From positions 1 through 59,841 of the forward strand of contig DAOUDG010000060.1 in the NCBI GenBank assembly GCA_034431435.1: 59,841 nt of DNA, given 5' to 3'. The notes beneath the pieces are model-generated. The model saw nothing but the letters and a program-made list of their open reading frames with translations, was not told the origin of the DNA and ran no database searches. This DNA is from JAHCIE01 sp034431435 (lineage in GTDB: Bacteria > Chloroflexota > Anaerolineae > Epilineales > JAHCIE01). The stretch's first letter is position 1; every line of letters starts with the position of its first letter. Position numbers and translations under genes: made by a program. This document shows, in pieces, positions 24,034-32,198 of the stretch.

Positions 24034-25863
24034 TCATTCGACCGTCACACTCTTCGCCAGGTTGCGCGGCTGGTCAACGTCGCAGCCGCGAGCCACGGCA
24101 ACGTGGTAGGCGAACAACTGCAACGGCACACAGTTGACAATGGGCGACAGGGCCTCAACTGTCGGCGGGGCCGTCAGCACATGGTCTGCGTAGCAGGGCG
24201 CTTCGGCGTCGCCCGCCGTCGCGAGGGCGATGACCTGCGCGCCCCGCGCCCGCACCTCCTGGATGTTGCTCATCGTCTTGACGTAGGTCGCGCCCTGGGT
24301 GGCGACGACCAGGCAGGGCAGGCTCGTATCCAGCATGGCGATGGGGCCGTGCTTGAGCTCGCCGGCCGGGTAGCCCTCAGCGTGGATGTAGCTTAGCTCC
24401 TTGAGCTTCAATGCGCCTTCCAGGGCCGTCGGGACGTTGGGGCCGCGTCCCATGTAGAAGAAGCTCCGCGCCTGGGCGAAGCGGGCGGCGACGCTCTCCA
24501 CCGCCTCGTCCCCCTGGAGGGCGGCTGCCACCTGTTGCGGCAGGCAGGCCAGGGCGTCGGCCAGGGCGGCGACCTGCTCGGTGGGCAAGACGTCCCGCGC
24601 CTGGCCCAGGTACAGGGCGAGCAGGGCGAGGGCCGTCTGCTGGCCGAGATACGACTTACTGGCGGCGACGCTAATTTCGGGGCCGACGCGCAGGTAGAGG
24701 CTCGCGTTGGCGTAGCGCGTAATGGTGCTGCCGACGACGTTGGTGACGGCCAGGGTCTGCGCCCCCGTGTCGCGGGCCAGATACAGCGAGGCCAGGGTAT
24801 CGGCCGTCTCCCCCGACTGGCTGACGACGACGACCAGGGTCCGGTCGTCAAGGAGCGGGTTGGCGTAGCGGAACTCGGAGCCGATGGCAGCCTCGGCGGG
24901 CAGTCTGGCCCAACTCTCCATGAGCGCGCGGCCCAGCAGGCCCGCGTGGTAGGCCGTGCCGCAGGCCACCAGGCGCACCTTGTCGATGCGGCCCAGGTCC
25001 AGGCTGTCCAGCTCTGGCAGCGTCACCCGCCCAGCCGTGAGACGGCCGCGCAGGCAGTCGCGCAGGCGGTCGGGTTGCTCGTAAACCTCCTTGACGAAGA
25101 AGTGGGGGTAGCCGCCCTTCTCGGCGGCGGCCACGTCCCACGTCACCGCGAAGGGCGCGCGCTCGACGGGCTGCCCCTTGAGTGTCGTGATGGTCGGTTG
25201 GCCGCCACGCAGGGTGACGACCTCGCCGTCCTCCAGGAGCAGGGCGCGGCGAGTGTAGGGCAACAGGGCGGGAATGTCGGAGGCAATGAAGCCCTCGCCG
25301 TCGCCCACGCCGACGACCAGGGGCGAGAAGTGGCGCGCGCCAACCAGGACATCGGGGGCGGAGCGGCTGAAGGTGGCGATGGCATACGCGCCCTCGACGC
25401 GGCGCAGGGCGCGGCGCACGGCAGCCGGGTAGTCGCCGCGCTGGCGGTTCCACTCCTGGGCGATGAGGTGGGCCAGGACCTCGGTGTCGGTCTCGGAGGC
25501 GAAGTGATGGCCCTGGGCGGCCAGTTCGGCGCGCAGGGCCGCGTAGTTCTCGATGATGCCGTTATGGACGACGACGATGTCGCCGGATGGGTCGGTGTGG
25601 GGGTGGGCGTTGGCGGTGGTGGGCGCGCCGTGGGTGGCCCAACGGGTGTGGCCGACGCCCAGCACGCCCCTGGGGGTGGAGCCGTTCAGGGTCTCGATGA
25701 GCCGGCTCAGCTTGCCCTCGGACTTGACGATGGCGATGCGGTGGTCAGGCTCGACGACGGCGATGCCCGCCGAGTCGTAGCCCCGATACTCCAGGCGCTT
25801 GAGGCCCTCCAGCAGGATGGGGGCGGCGGCGCGGTGGCCGCTATAGGCAACGATACCGCACAT
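24034..25863 (-). CDS. glmS: Glutamine--fructose-6-phosphate aminotransferase (isomerizing)
   Basis: A 609-residue GlmS of normal length making glucosamine 6-phosphate for cell-wall precursors. It starts MCGIVAYSG with the catalytic Cys2; the glutaminase domain continues with LKRLEYRGYDSAG and GVGHTRWATHG. The two SIS sugar-isomerase domains follow (ACGTAYHAGL, VVVSQSGETADTL, MGRGPNVPTALEGALKLKE), and the C-terminus DVDQPRNLAKSVTVE is the hallmark ending. ATG at 25863 has GGAGGGAG upstream. A long leader with a glmS ribozyme and a separate promoter precede it. Confidence 0.98.
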   Translation of the reverse strand: MCGIVAYSGHRAAAPILLEGLKRLEYRGYDSAGIAVVEPDHRIAIVKSEGKLSRLIETLNGSTPRGVLGVGHTRWATHGAPTTANAHPHTDPSGDIVVVHNGIIENYAALRAELAAQGHHFASETDTEVLAHLIAQEWNRQRGDYPAAVRRALRRVEGAYAIATFSRSAPDVLVGARHFSPLVVGVGDGEGFIASDIPALLPYTRRALLLEDGEVVTLRGGQPTITTLKGQPVERAPFAVTWDVAAAEKGGYPHFFVKEVYEQPDRLRDCLRGRLTAGRVTLPELDSLDLGRIDKVRLVACGTAYHAGLLGRALMESWARLPAEAAIGSEFRYANPLLDDRTLVVVVSQSGETADTLASLYLARDTGAQTLAVTNVVGSTITRYANASLYLRVGPEISVAASKSYLGQQTALALLALYLGQARDVLPTEQVAALADALACLPQQVAAALQGDEAVESVAARFAQARSFFYMGRGPNVPTALEGALKLKELSYIHAEGYPAGELKHGPIAMLDTSLPCLVVATQGATYVKTMSNIQEVRARGAQVIALATAGDAEAPCYADHVLTAPPTVEALSPIVNCVPLQLFAYHVAVARGCDVDQPRNLAKSVTVE

Positions 25864-25939
25864 GGGACTCCCTCCAGGTGGAATCGACGTCGTCCCGCCC
25901 GACGCGCGGTGCGTCGGCGAGGTCGTCGTCACGGGGCCA

Positions 25940-26175
25940 CGACGCGAGTCGGTTGTGGTCGCCGGTCACCCGGCGGCTTTCGACACGGTCAGCTTTGGAG
26001 GGGAAGACGAAGGGCTGTGGCGCGCCCTGGAGGCATCCGCCGATCTACTCGATTTTCCCCGCCCTGCTTCTGACTCCCCGCATGTAGGGAACAGGGGGCG
26101 GGTTGGCCTCACCTCGCGGTGAGGAACCTCCTCCTCGTCAACTGGCGCATGGGCCAGTCCTGGCGCTACGCTTCC
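25940..26175 (-). ncRNA. glmS ribozyme (glucosamine-6-phosphate-activated), with inserted hairpin domain
   Basis: Read on the minus strand, the leader contains the conserved blocks of the glmS ribozyme in order: AGCGCCAGGACTGG, then CCAGTTGACGAGGAGG, ATCGA, and ATCGGCGGATGCCTCC. GCGCC pairs with GGCG and GGAGG with CCTCC as in the known core. Self-cleavage is expected between plus positions 26167 and 26166 (A|GCGCC). Unlike Bacillus examples, about 70 bases are inserted between GGAGGTT and ATCGA, forming CCTCACC-GCGA-GGTGAGG and a second GC-rich hairpin. A GCCGG-GTGA-CCGGC hairpin (25961-25974) belongs to the 3' accessory part. The outer boundary is approximate. Confidence 0.85.
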
Positions 26176-26195
26176 CAAGCGTTTATTGTGCCGCC

Positions 26196-26224
26196 ATCAT
26201 ATCACACCCGCGCGCTGGTGTCAA
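26196..26224 (-). promoter_or_regulatory. Promoter of glmS
   Basis: On the minus strand TTGACA (plus 26219-26224), exactly 17 bases, TATGAT (plus 26196-26201). Transcription would start about 26189, some 22 bases before the ribozyme cleavage site, and run through the ribozyme into glmS. Confidence 0.85.
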
Positions 26225-26228
26225 GGGG

Positions 26229-26957
26229 TCACAACGCGGATTCGGCCGTCGCCGGCGCGCCAGACGCGGCCTGGTCGGCCGTTGCCGATAGGGTTTGGGT
26301 GTACTGCCAGGGCGGCGGGTTGCCACCGTAGGGGCCGCGAAACTCTGGCGGCAGCATGACCGCAATGCGGTACATCATTTCTGCCGTCATGGCGTCCATC
26401 TCCTCGCGCGTGGGCTTCTTGGGACCAACGAAGCCGTAAGGCTCGCCGAAACGCAGCGTCATGTGGGTCCGCGGCCGCAGTTGCTTCACATTGTCGAACA
26501 GGCTCGCATGGCCCCACATGGCGACGGGCACCACAGGGCAGCCGACTCGCAACGCCAGCACCACGCCACCGACCTTGCCTTCAAGAAGAATGCCGTCGCC
26601 ACTGCGCGTACCCTCCGGGGCCAGATAGAGGGCGTAGCCCTGGTGCAGGACGCGCAGTGCATTCTTGATGGCCGTGGCGTCGGCTTCGCCGCGCCGCACG
26701 GGGATCATCATATACTGCCGCGCCAGTGGGCCGATCAACTTGTTCTCGTACAGCTCGATCTTGGCGAAGAAGACCATCGGCCGCCCCACGTATTGGTCAA
26801 CGACGAAGGGGTCCATGGCATTGACGTGGTTGCAGCTAACGATGAGAGGTCCGGCGGGCGGGATGTGCTCCTGGCCGCTCACGTCCACATGCAGGAAACC
26901 GCCCCATGCATAGGGCCACAGGGCATGCCCCAGTCGGCGCAACCACGTCTCGTTCAT
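26229..26957 (-). CDS. 1-acyl-sn-glycerol-3-phosphate acyltransferase family protein (second copy)
   Basis: A 242-residue PlsC-type acyltransferase starting MNETWLRRLGHALWPYAWGG. Motif I is NHVNAMDPF (HX4D), motif III is APEGTRSGDG, and VVPVAMWG corresponds to motif IV. It probably acylates lysophosphatidate or a related lipid at the membrane. The ATG at 26957 overlaps the stop of the preceding plsC-like gene by four bases (ATGA), with GAGGGG upstream. Two plsC paralogues in tandem suggest different acyl or acceptor preferences. Confidence 0.9.
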   Translation of the reverse strand: MNETWLRRLGHALWPYAWGGFLHVDVSGQEHIPPAGPLIVSCNHVNAMDPFVVDQYVGRPMVFFAKIELYENKLIGPLARQYMMIPVRRGEADATAIKNALRVLHQGYALYLAPEGTRSGDGILLEGKVGGVVLALRVGCPVVPVAMWGHASLFDNVKQLRPRTHMTLRFGEPYGFVGPKKPTREEMDAMTAEMMYRIAVMLPPEFRGPYGGNPPPWQYTQTLSATADQAASGAPATAESAL

Positions 26958-27628
26958 TCGTACACCCCTCGGTACTGGGAAGGCAGCAGCGCCGCAATGG
27001 CGCGCATCAGTGTCTCGGTATTCGCCGCCAGGCATGCGCGGCGCTCGGCCGGTGGCAGCCCGATCGGGAGGGGCAGGCACAGCGGCGCGCCGTAGGTAAT
27101 GCTCAAGCGCGGGCGGCGCAGGCGACGCCATGCCTCAATGCCGACCTCGGTCCCCGTCATGGCAGCGGGCACGACCGGCGCGCCGCTGCGAGCGGCCAGC
27201 CAGGCCACGCCGCCGTGGCCGGCCATCAACGCGCCCGTCGCGCTGATCCGGGCCTCTGGGGCCAGGGCCAGGGCGCGGCCGGCCCCCAGCACGGCCAGGC
27301 TCTCCGCCAGGACGTTGCGGTCCAGCTCGTTACGGCGCACCCAGATGACGCCGTAGGACTTGAGCAGCCGCCCGGTGACGGGGACATCGGCCAGGTCGGC
27401 CAGGGCTATGCACTCTAGCTCGCGAGGTGTGGTGACGACGACCAGCGGCGGGTCCAGGTGGCTGAGGTGATTGAAGGCCACGATGAGCGGGCCAGTCGGC
27501 GGTACATTCTCCAGCCCCTTCACCTCGAGGTGAATCAGGGCCGGAAAGATTGCCCGAGCCACGGCCACGAGTGGCGCACGGGTCGCCGGAGGAATAGGGG
27601 CCAGCGGTGGGGAGTCTGCCGTGGTCAT
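26954..27628 (-). CDS. 1-acyl-sn-glycerol-3-phosphate acyltransferase family protein (first copy)
   Basis: A 224-residue PlsC-type protein starting MTTADSPPLAPIPPATR. Motif I is NHLSHLDPPL with His and Asp; motif III is LAPEARISATG, where the usual EGTRS is replaced by EARIS, an uncommon change; VVPAAMTGTEV is motif IV. It overlaps cmk by four bases upstream and the second plsC gene by four downstream, so the three are translationally coupled. cmk-plsC adjacency is common in bacteria. Confidence 0.85.
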   Translation of the reverse strand: MTTADSPPLAPIPPATRAPLVAVARAIFPALIHLEVKGLENVPPTGPLIVAFNHLSHLDPPLVVVTTPRELECIALADLADVPVTGRLLKSYGVIWVRRNELDRNVLAESLAVLGAGRALALAPEARISATGALMAGHGGVAWLAARSGAPVVPAAMTGTEVGIEAWRRLRRPRLSITYGAPLCLPLPIGLPPAERRACLAANTETLMRAIAALLPSQYRGVYE

Positions 27629-28380
27629 TCCGCCCGCACCTCGCCCGGCCGGGGGCGCGGCTCGGTGGCGGCTCCCATCGCCAGCGCCACGATATGATCG
27701 ATGACCTCGTCGATGCTCATGCCCGTCGTATCTACCGTCACGGCGTCGTCGGCCGCCTTGAGCGGGGCCACCGTGCGCAGGCTGTCGATTTCGTCGCGGC
27801 GACGCATGTCGGCCAGGATACCCGTGTAGTCGGCGGGCTGGCCGCGGGCGATCATCTCGTCGTAGCGGCGGCGGGCGCGCACTTCCAGCGAGGCCACCAG
27901 GAAGACTTTCAGCGGGGCATCGGGCAGGACGACGGTTCCGATGTCGCGGCCCACCATCACCACGCGCCCGTCTGCCGCGCCACGCCGCTGCTGGTCGATG
28001 AGGGCCGCCCGTACCGCTGGGTGGCGGGCAACATTGGAGACGTTGGCATCCACCTCGGGGCGGCGCACGTCCCACGTGATGTCTTCGCCGTCGACCTCGA
28101 CGGTGGAGTGACGGCCGTCGGCGTGGGTGGGCGGGCGCACCGAGATGGGCGAGCGCGCAGCCAGGGCCGCCAGGGCGTCGCCGTCGTCCAGGTCGACGCC
28201 CTGGCGCAAGGCGAGCCAGGTCAGGGCGCGATACAGCAGACCTGAATCGTAGTACAGGTAGCCGAGACGGGCGGCGACGGCATGGCCGATGGTACTCTTG
28301 CCGGACGCGGCCGGCCCATCGATGGCGATCACAGGCGCAGGGGCAGGGGCAGGCGAGGTAGCGATGGGGTGGGAGGGCAT
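27625..28380 (-). CDS. cmk: Cytidylate kinase
   Basis: A 251-residue (d)CMP kinase. The P-loop is AIDGPAASGKSTIGHAVA, then LGYLYYDSGLLYRALTWLA, DITWDVRRPEVDANVSNVA and MVGRDIGTVVLPDAPLKVFL, all characteristic. It is slightly longer than the usual 220-230 residues because of a Pro/Ala-rich N-terminal extension. ATG at 28380 has only a weak ribosome binding site. DSGLLYRA replaces the more usual DTGAMYRA, a variant seen at this position. Confidence 0.95.
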   Translation of the reverse strand: MPSHPIATSPAPAPAPVIAIDGPAASGKSTIGHAVAARLGYLYYDSGLLYRALTWLALRQGVDLDDGDALAALAARSPISVRPPTHADGRHSTVEVDGEDITWDVRRPEVDANVSNVARHPAVRAALIDQQRRGAADGRVVMVGRDIGTVVLPDAPLKVFLVASLEVRARRRYDEMIARGQPADYTGILADMRRRDEIDSLRTVAPLKAADDAVTVDTTGMSIDEVIDHIVALAMGAATEPRPRPGEVRAE

Positions 28381-28484
28381 GGTGTATTCCAGGGTGAGGG
28401 TGTCAGGTGGTACGTGCGCACGACGCCGCATCCCGCGCGGTTCCTGCGGCAGATGTGACCATCCGCCGCAGGCGCAGGCAGGGG

Positions 28485-30044
28485 CTATCGCTTCGGCCCA
28501 CCGCGTTTGGAGCCACCCTTATGGGGCGGGCGACTCGTGGGTGGGCGGCTACCGCTAGATGTGGGACGGCTGCCGCCACCGCCGGACGACCGGCTACCGC
28601 CAGATGCGGATCGTCCGCTGCTCGACGGCGGTCGGCTCCCGCCGGATGTGGGACGACCGCCACCACCGCCGGACGACTGGCTACCGCCTGGCGGGCGACC
28701 ACCGCCGGACGCAGAGCGGCCGCCGCCACCGGATGTGGGGCGACCACCGCCGGACGCGGGACGACCACTGCCGGACGCGGGACGACCGCCACCACCGCCG
28801 GACGACTGGCTACCGCCTGGCGGGCGACCACCGCCGGAGGCAGAGCGGCCACTGCCGGATGTGGGACGACCGCCACCACCGAGTGAGGGGCGACCACCGC
28901 CGGACGCGGGACGACCGCCGCCACCGGGTGAGGGGCGACCACCGCCGGACGCGGGGCGACCACTGCCCCCTCGCGCAGCGGGGCGCGTCCCACCAGAGGC
29001 GCGGCGCGGCGTGTCCTCGTCGCGCATCCACCAGTCATCATCGTCATCAGGACGCGGGCGGCGCTCAGCGTTGGGGCGTGGTGGGCGCGGCGACTCCTCG
29101 TCGCGGCCGCGCCTCGGCCCGCCGCCACCCGGCCTGTCGCCGTGTCGTGGCGGCGCGTCGTTGATCCGGCGGCCGCGGCCACCGGGTACGGACCTGTCGT
29201 CGGGACGATGGGGCTGTCCGGTTGTGCGCGCGGCCGCTGCCGCCGCGCCCGCCGTGGCGATACCCACCGCCCGCGCCGCACCCCGACCGCTCGACGACGG
29301 CGCGCGGACCACATCCACGTTCTCGCCAGCAGCCAGGCGTCGCAGCGCCTGGACCTCCCTGGCCGATAGCCGCCGCCACTCGCCGGGGGGCAGATCGCCC
29401 AACTGGATGGGGCCGACGCGCATCCGAATCAAGTCTCGCACCGGGTGGTCGATGGCTTCGAACATGCGGCGCAACTGCCGCTTGCGCCCCTCGCGCAGCA
29501 CCACCCGCAACCAGGTCGAGTCGCGCTTCTTCTGCACCATCGAGATTTGGGCGGGCAGGGTAGGGCCATCCTCCAGGGCGATGCCGCGCGCCAGCTGCGC
29601 CAGCAGCTTCTCGCTCGGATGGCCGGCGACACGAATCTTGTACTCTTTCTCGTGCTCGAAGCCGGGGTGGGTCAGTCGGTACGCCAGGTCGCCGTCGTTG
29701 GTCAACAGCAGCAAGCCCTGGCTGTCCATGTCCAGGCGACCGACAGGGTACACGCGCCCCACAGCCTCGGGGATCAGGCTGAGGACGGTCGGCCGGTCGT
29801 GGGTATCCTCGGCCGTCGTGACCACGCCCGCCGGCTTGTTGAGGGCCAGGTAGACCTTCGCCTCCGGCGTGAGGGGCTTCCCATCGACCTCGATGCGGTC
29901 ACGCTCCGGGTCCACCTTGACGCCCATCTCGGTCACGACCTCGCCGTTGACCATCACCTGCCCGGCGGCGATCATCTCCTCCGCATGGCGGCGCGACGCG
30001 ACCCCCGCCTCGGCCATCACCTTCTGCAATCGTTCCAGCGCCAT
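28485..30044 (-). CDS. RsuA/RluB-family pseudouridine synthase with a long Gly/Arg/Ser/Pro-rich tail
   Basis: A 519-residue protein whose first 240 residues are a normal synthase: S4 RNA-binding domain (MALERLQKVMAEAGVASRRH), LNKPAGVVTT, and the catalytic GRLDMDSQGLLLLTNDGDLA with Asp105. It should modify a uridine of 23S or 16S rRNA. The remaining 280 residues are low-complexity, with acidic DDDDD and then tandem SGGGRP / GGGGRP units, encoded by strongly repetitive DNA (28555-28985). Such RG/GR-rich tails often bind RNA. ATG at 30044 has GGGAGG upstream; a TATAAT lies at plus 30082-30087 on this strand. Confidence 0.9.
   Translation of the reverse strand: MALERLQKVMAEAGVASRRHAEEMIAAGQVMVNGEVVTEMGVKVDPERDRIEVDGKPLTPEAKVYLALNKPAGVVTTAEDTHDRPTVLSLIPEAVGRVYPVGRLDMDSQGLLLLTNDGDLAYRLTHPGFEHEKEYKIRVAGHPSEKLLAQLARGIALEDGPTLPAQISMVQKKRDSTWLRVVLREGRKRQLRRMFEAIDHPVRDLIRMRVGPIQLGDLPPGEWRRLSAREVQALRRLAAGENVDVVRAPSSSGRGAARAVGIATAGAAAAAARTTGQPHRPDDRSVPGGRGRRINDAPPRHGDRPGGGGPRRGRDEESPRPPRPNAERRPRPDDDDDWWMRDEDTPRRASGGTRPAARGGSGRPASGGGRPSPGGGGRPASGGGRPSLGGGGRPTSGSGRSASGGGRPPGGSQSSGGGGGRPASGSGRPASGGGRPTSGGGGRSASGGGRPPGGSQSSGGGGGRPTSGGSRPPSSSGRSASGGSRSSGGGGSRPTSSGSRPPTSRPPHKGGSKRGGPKR
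28555..28985. repeat. Tandem GC-rich coding repeats (SGGGRP units)
   Basis: Short units such as CGACCACCGCCGGACGCGG repeat across 430 bases. Within them a 71-base block at 28651-28721 recurs at 28780-28850 with a single mismatch, a spacing of 129 bases (43 codons), so changes in copy number keep the frame. All copies encode the C-terminal tail of the pseudouridine synthase. Confidence 0.85.
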
Positions 30045-30132
30045 CAGTGACCTCCCGGCGCCAACGTTCGCGCCGCCCCTAATTATACGCGGCCAGGTGG
30101 CCCAGGGCGAAAGGCGAGTACCTGTGCAGCCA

Positions 30133-30672
30133 TCACGCCTGGCCCGTCGTCTCTTCCAGCGGCGGCAGGCTGTCCAGGTCGGGCAGCCCGAAGTGCTCCA
30201 GGAAGCGGGCCGTGGGCGCGTACAGGAAGGGGCGGCCGACGCTCTCGGCGCGGCCCACCTCCTCGATGAGGCCGCGCGCCAGCAGCGTGCGCACGGCGTG
30301 GTCGGCGCTGACGCCGCGCACCGCCTCGATCTCTGGCCTGGTAATCGGCTGACGGTAGGCGATGATCGCCATCGTTTCCAGGACGGCCGGCGATAGCGGC
30401 GGGTCCTGCCCCAGACCGAGGAAGCGCTGCACCGCCGCCGCCGCATCGGGCGCGGTGGTCAGGCGCACCCGCCCGCCGAGGCGTTGCACCCGCAGGCCGC
30501 GCCCCACCAGCGTGACCGCCAACTCATCCAGAGCGGCCCCGATGGCGTCGGGCGTCGTCTCCGCCGCCTGGGCCAGCTGGTCGAGTGTCGCCGGGCCAGG
30601 GGCGACGAACAGCAGACTCTCCACCAGGGCCGGCAGCGAGAGGGGAGGCGTCGAGGGAGGCGTAGCGTCCAT
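30133..30672 (-). CDS. scpB: Segregation and condensation protein B
   Basis: A 179-residue ScpB: two winged-helix domains, with LPALVESLLFVAPGPATLDQLA at the start and the signature LSPAVLETMAIIAYRQPITRPEIEAVRGVSAD, followed by LLARGLIEEVGRAESVGRPFLYAPTARFLEHFGL. It is the kleisin-binding partner of the SMC-ScpA complex in chromosome condensation. scpA is not in the window. It lies upstream of the pseudouridine synthase gene, a common arrangement. Confidence 0.95.
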   Translation of the reverse strand: MDATPPSTPPLSLPALVESLLFVAPGPATLDQLAQAAETTPDAIGAALDELAVTLVGRGLRVQRLGGRVRLTTAPDAAAAVQRFLGLGQDPPLSPAVLETMAIIAYRQPITRPEIEAVRGVSADHAVRTLLARGLIEEVGRAESVGRPFLYAPTARFLEHFGLPDLDSLPPLEETTGQA

Positions 30673-30684
30673 GGGCCTACGGGG

Positions 30685-32049
30685 TCAGTCGGAGGCCGGG
30701 CGGCCGTGGCAGCTCTTGAACTTGCGCCCGCTGCCGCACGGGCACGGGTCATTGCGGCCGCGTTTGGCGTCCTCGGCCTTCACCCACTCCATCACCCGCG
30801 CCGCCGCCTCGTTTCGGCGCACCAGGTGGGCCATGATGTTCATCGTCGGGCGCACGTGGTTGAAGAACAGGTACAACCCGTCGCACAGGTAGTTGTGACC
30901 CGGCTCGCCGTCCCGCGACAGGATGAAGCGGTCCTTGGGGCAGCCGCCGTGGCATAGCTGCCGCACGTCGCAGTCGCGGCATTGCTGCGTCAGCAGGTCG
31001 CGCTTGTTGTCGCCGAAGCGGCGCATCGGGGGCGAGGCCACCAGCTCGATCATGTGCGTGTCGTGGATGTTGCCCAGCTTGAACCTCGGCTCCACAAAGT
31101 GGTCGCAGGTGTACAGGTCGCCGTTGTGCTCCAGGGCGGGACCATAGCCGCATGTCGGGGCGTGGATGCACAGCAGGTGCTCGCCGAAGTAGGCATGCAG
31201 CGTCACGTCGAAGATCTGCACGTAGACCTTGCCTACGTCGCGGCGAATCCACTCCTCGTAGATGTCCACCAGGAAGCGGCCGTACTGCTCACCGCCCACC
31301 GAGCGCTCCGTCACCAGCGAGCCTTCCTGGGTGTACAGCAGACGGTGGCCGCCGGGTCGCTCGCTCCAGCCCAGGTTGGCGATGGGCAGCGTCTCGGCCG
31401 TGGCGCGCTCGACGATGGGGATGAACTGCATCCACTCCGCGCCTAGCTCGTCGCGGAAGAAGCGGTACACCTGGCGGCCGTGGTGCTGGTTGGCGGCGTT
31501 GACCGTGCACAGGATGTTGACGTCCACGCCATGCTGGCGCAGGAACTCCCAGCCGCGCATCACCTGCTTGAACGTGCCCTGGCCGCCCTTGTTGAGGCGA
31601 TAGGTGTCGTGCATCGGCTGCGGGCCGTCGACGCTCAGGCCGACCAGGAAGTTGTGCTGCTTGAGGAAGGCGCACCAGTCGTCGTCCAGGAGGACGCCGT
31701 TGGTCTGGAAGGTGTACTCGATCTCCTGACCAGGCCGCCGGTATTGATTGACGAACTCGACCGACTTCTTGAAGAAGTCCACCCCCATCAAGGTCGGCTC
31801 GCCGCCCTGCCAGGCCACCGTCACCGTCGGCGTCCGGTGCGACTCCAGGAGCTGGCGGATGTAGGCCTCCAGCGTGGCCTCGGCCATGCGGCTCTTGGAA
31901 TTGGGGTACAGGGCCTCTTTGGACAGGAAGAAGCAGTACGTGCAGTCCAGGTTGCACGTCGAGCCGCTCGGCTTGACCAGCAGGTGAAAGCGGGGCGGAG
32001 CCGAGGCGCGCACCGCCGGGCTGACGGCGGGCGGTGTCTGGGTTGTCAC
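30685..32049 (-). CDS. Radical SAM enzyme of the anaerobic sulfatase-maturase (anSME) type, with SEC-C motif
   Basis: A 454-residue radical SAM protein. The [4Fe-4S] motif is CNLDCTYC (Cys32, 36, 39), followed by VTVAWQGGEPTLMGVDFF and TFQTNGVLLDDDW, typical of anSME. The C-terminal SPASM region is present (CGYGPALEHNGDLYTCDHF, CRDCDVRQLCHGGCPKDRF). The last 20 residues, NDPCPCGSGRKFKSCHG, are a SEC-C zinc motif, an addition to the usual enzyme. anSME converts an active-site Cys/Ser of sulfatases to formylglycine; no sulfatase gene is in the window, so another client is possible. Confidence 0.9.
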   Translation of the reverse strand: MTTQTPPAVSPAVRASAPPRFHLLVKPSGSTCNLDCTYCFFLSKEALYPNSKSRMAEATLEAYIRQLLESHRTPTVTVAWQGGEPTLMGVDFFKKSVEFVNQYRRPGQEIEYTFQTNGVLLDDDWCAFLKQHNFLVGLSVDGPQPMHDTYRLNKGGQGTFKQVMRGWEFLRQHGVDVNILCTVNAANQHHGRQVYRFFRDELGAEWMQFIPIVERATAETLPIANLGWSERPGGHRLLYTQEGSLVTERSVGGEQYGRFLVDIYEEWIRRDVGKVYVQIFDVTLHAYFGEHLLCIHAPTCGYGPALEHNGDLYTCDHFVEPRFKLGNIHDTHMIELVASPPMRRFGDNKRDLLTQQCRDCDVRQLCHGGCPKDRFILSRDGEPGHNYLCDGLYLFFNHVRPTMNIMAHLVRRNEAAARVMEWVKAEDAKRGRNDPCPCGSGRKFKSCHGRPASD

Positions 32050-32198
32050 GCTTGCTCTCCCATCTAGAGGTTACCAATGATGTGCCGTAGGGGATGGCCC
32101 CACGCTCCCCAACGCGCAATCTTACTCAGCCTTGCCCGAAGCGTCTAGTGGAAGCTCGGCGCGCCTCTTACCACCGGCGAATGCGTCGCGCTCAAGAC

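Noticed and set aside
24535..26073. 512-codon plus-strand open frame antisense to glmS
   Set aside because: The glmS frame has unmistakable catalytic motifs; the antisense frame is a by-product of high GC codon usage.
28555..28985. CRISPR-like array of short repeats
   Set aside because: Repeats are tandem with no unique spacers, encode SGGGRP units in frame, and no cas genes are present.
28507..29853. 448-codon open frame on the plus strand opposite the pseudouridine synthase gene
   Set aside because: It is a shadow of the repetitive GC-rich tail on the other strand; it has no ribosome binding site and no recognisable domain.
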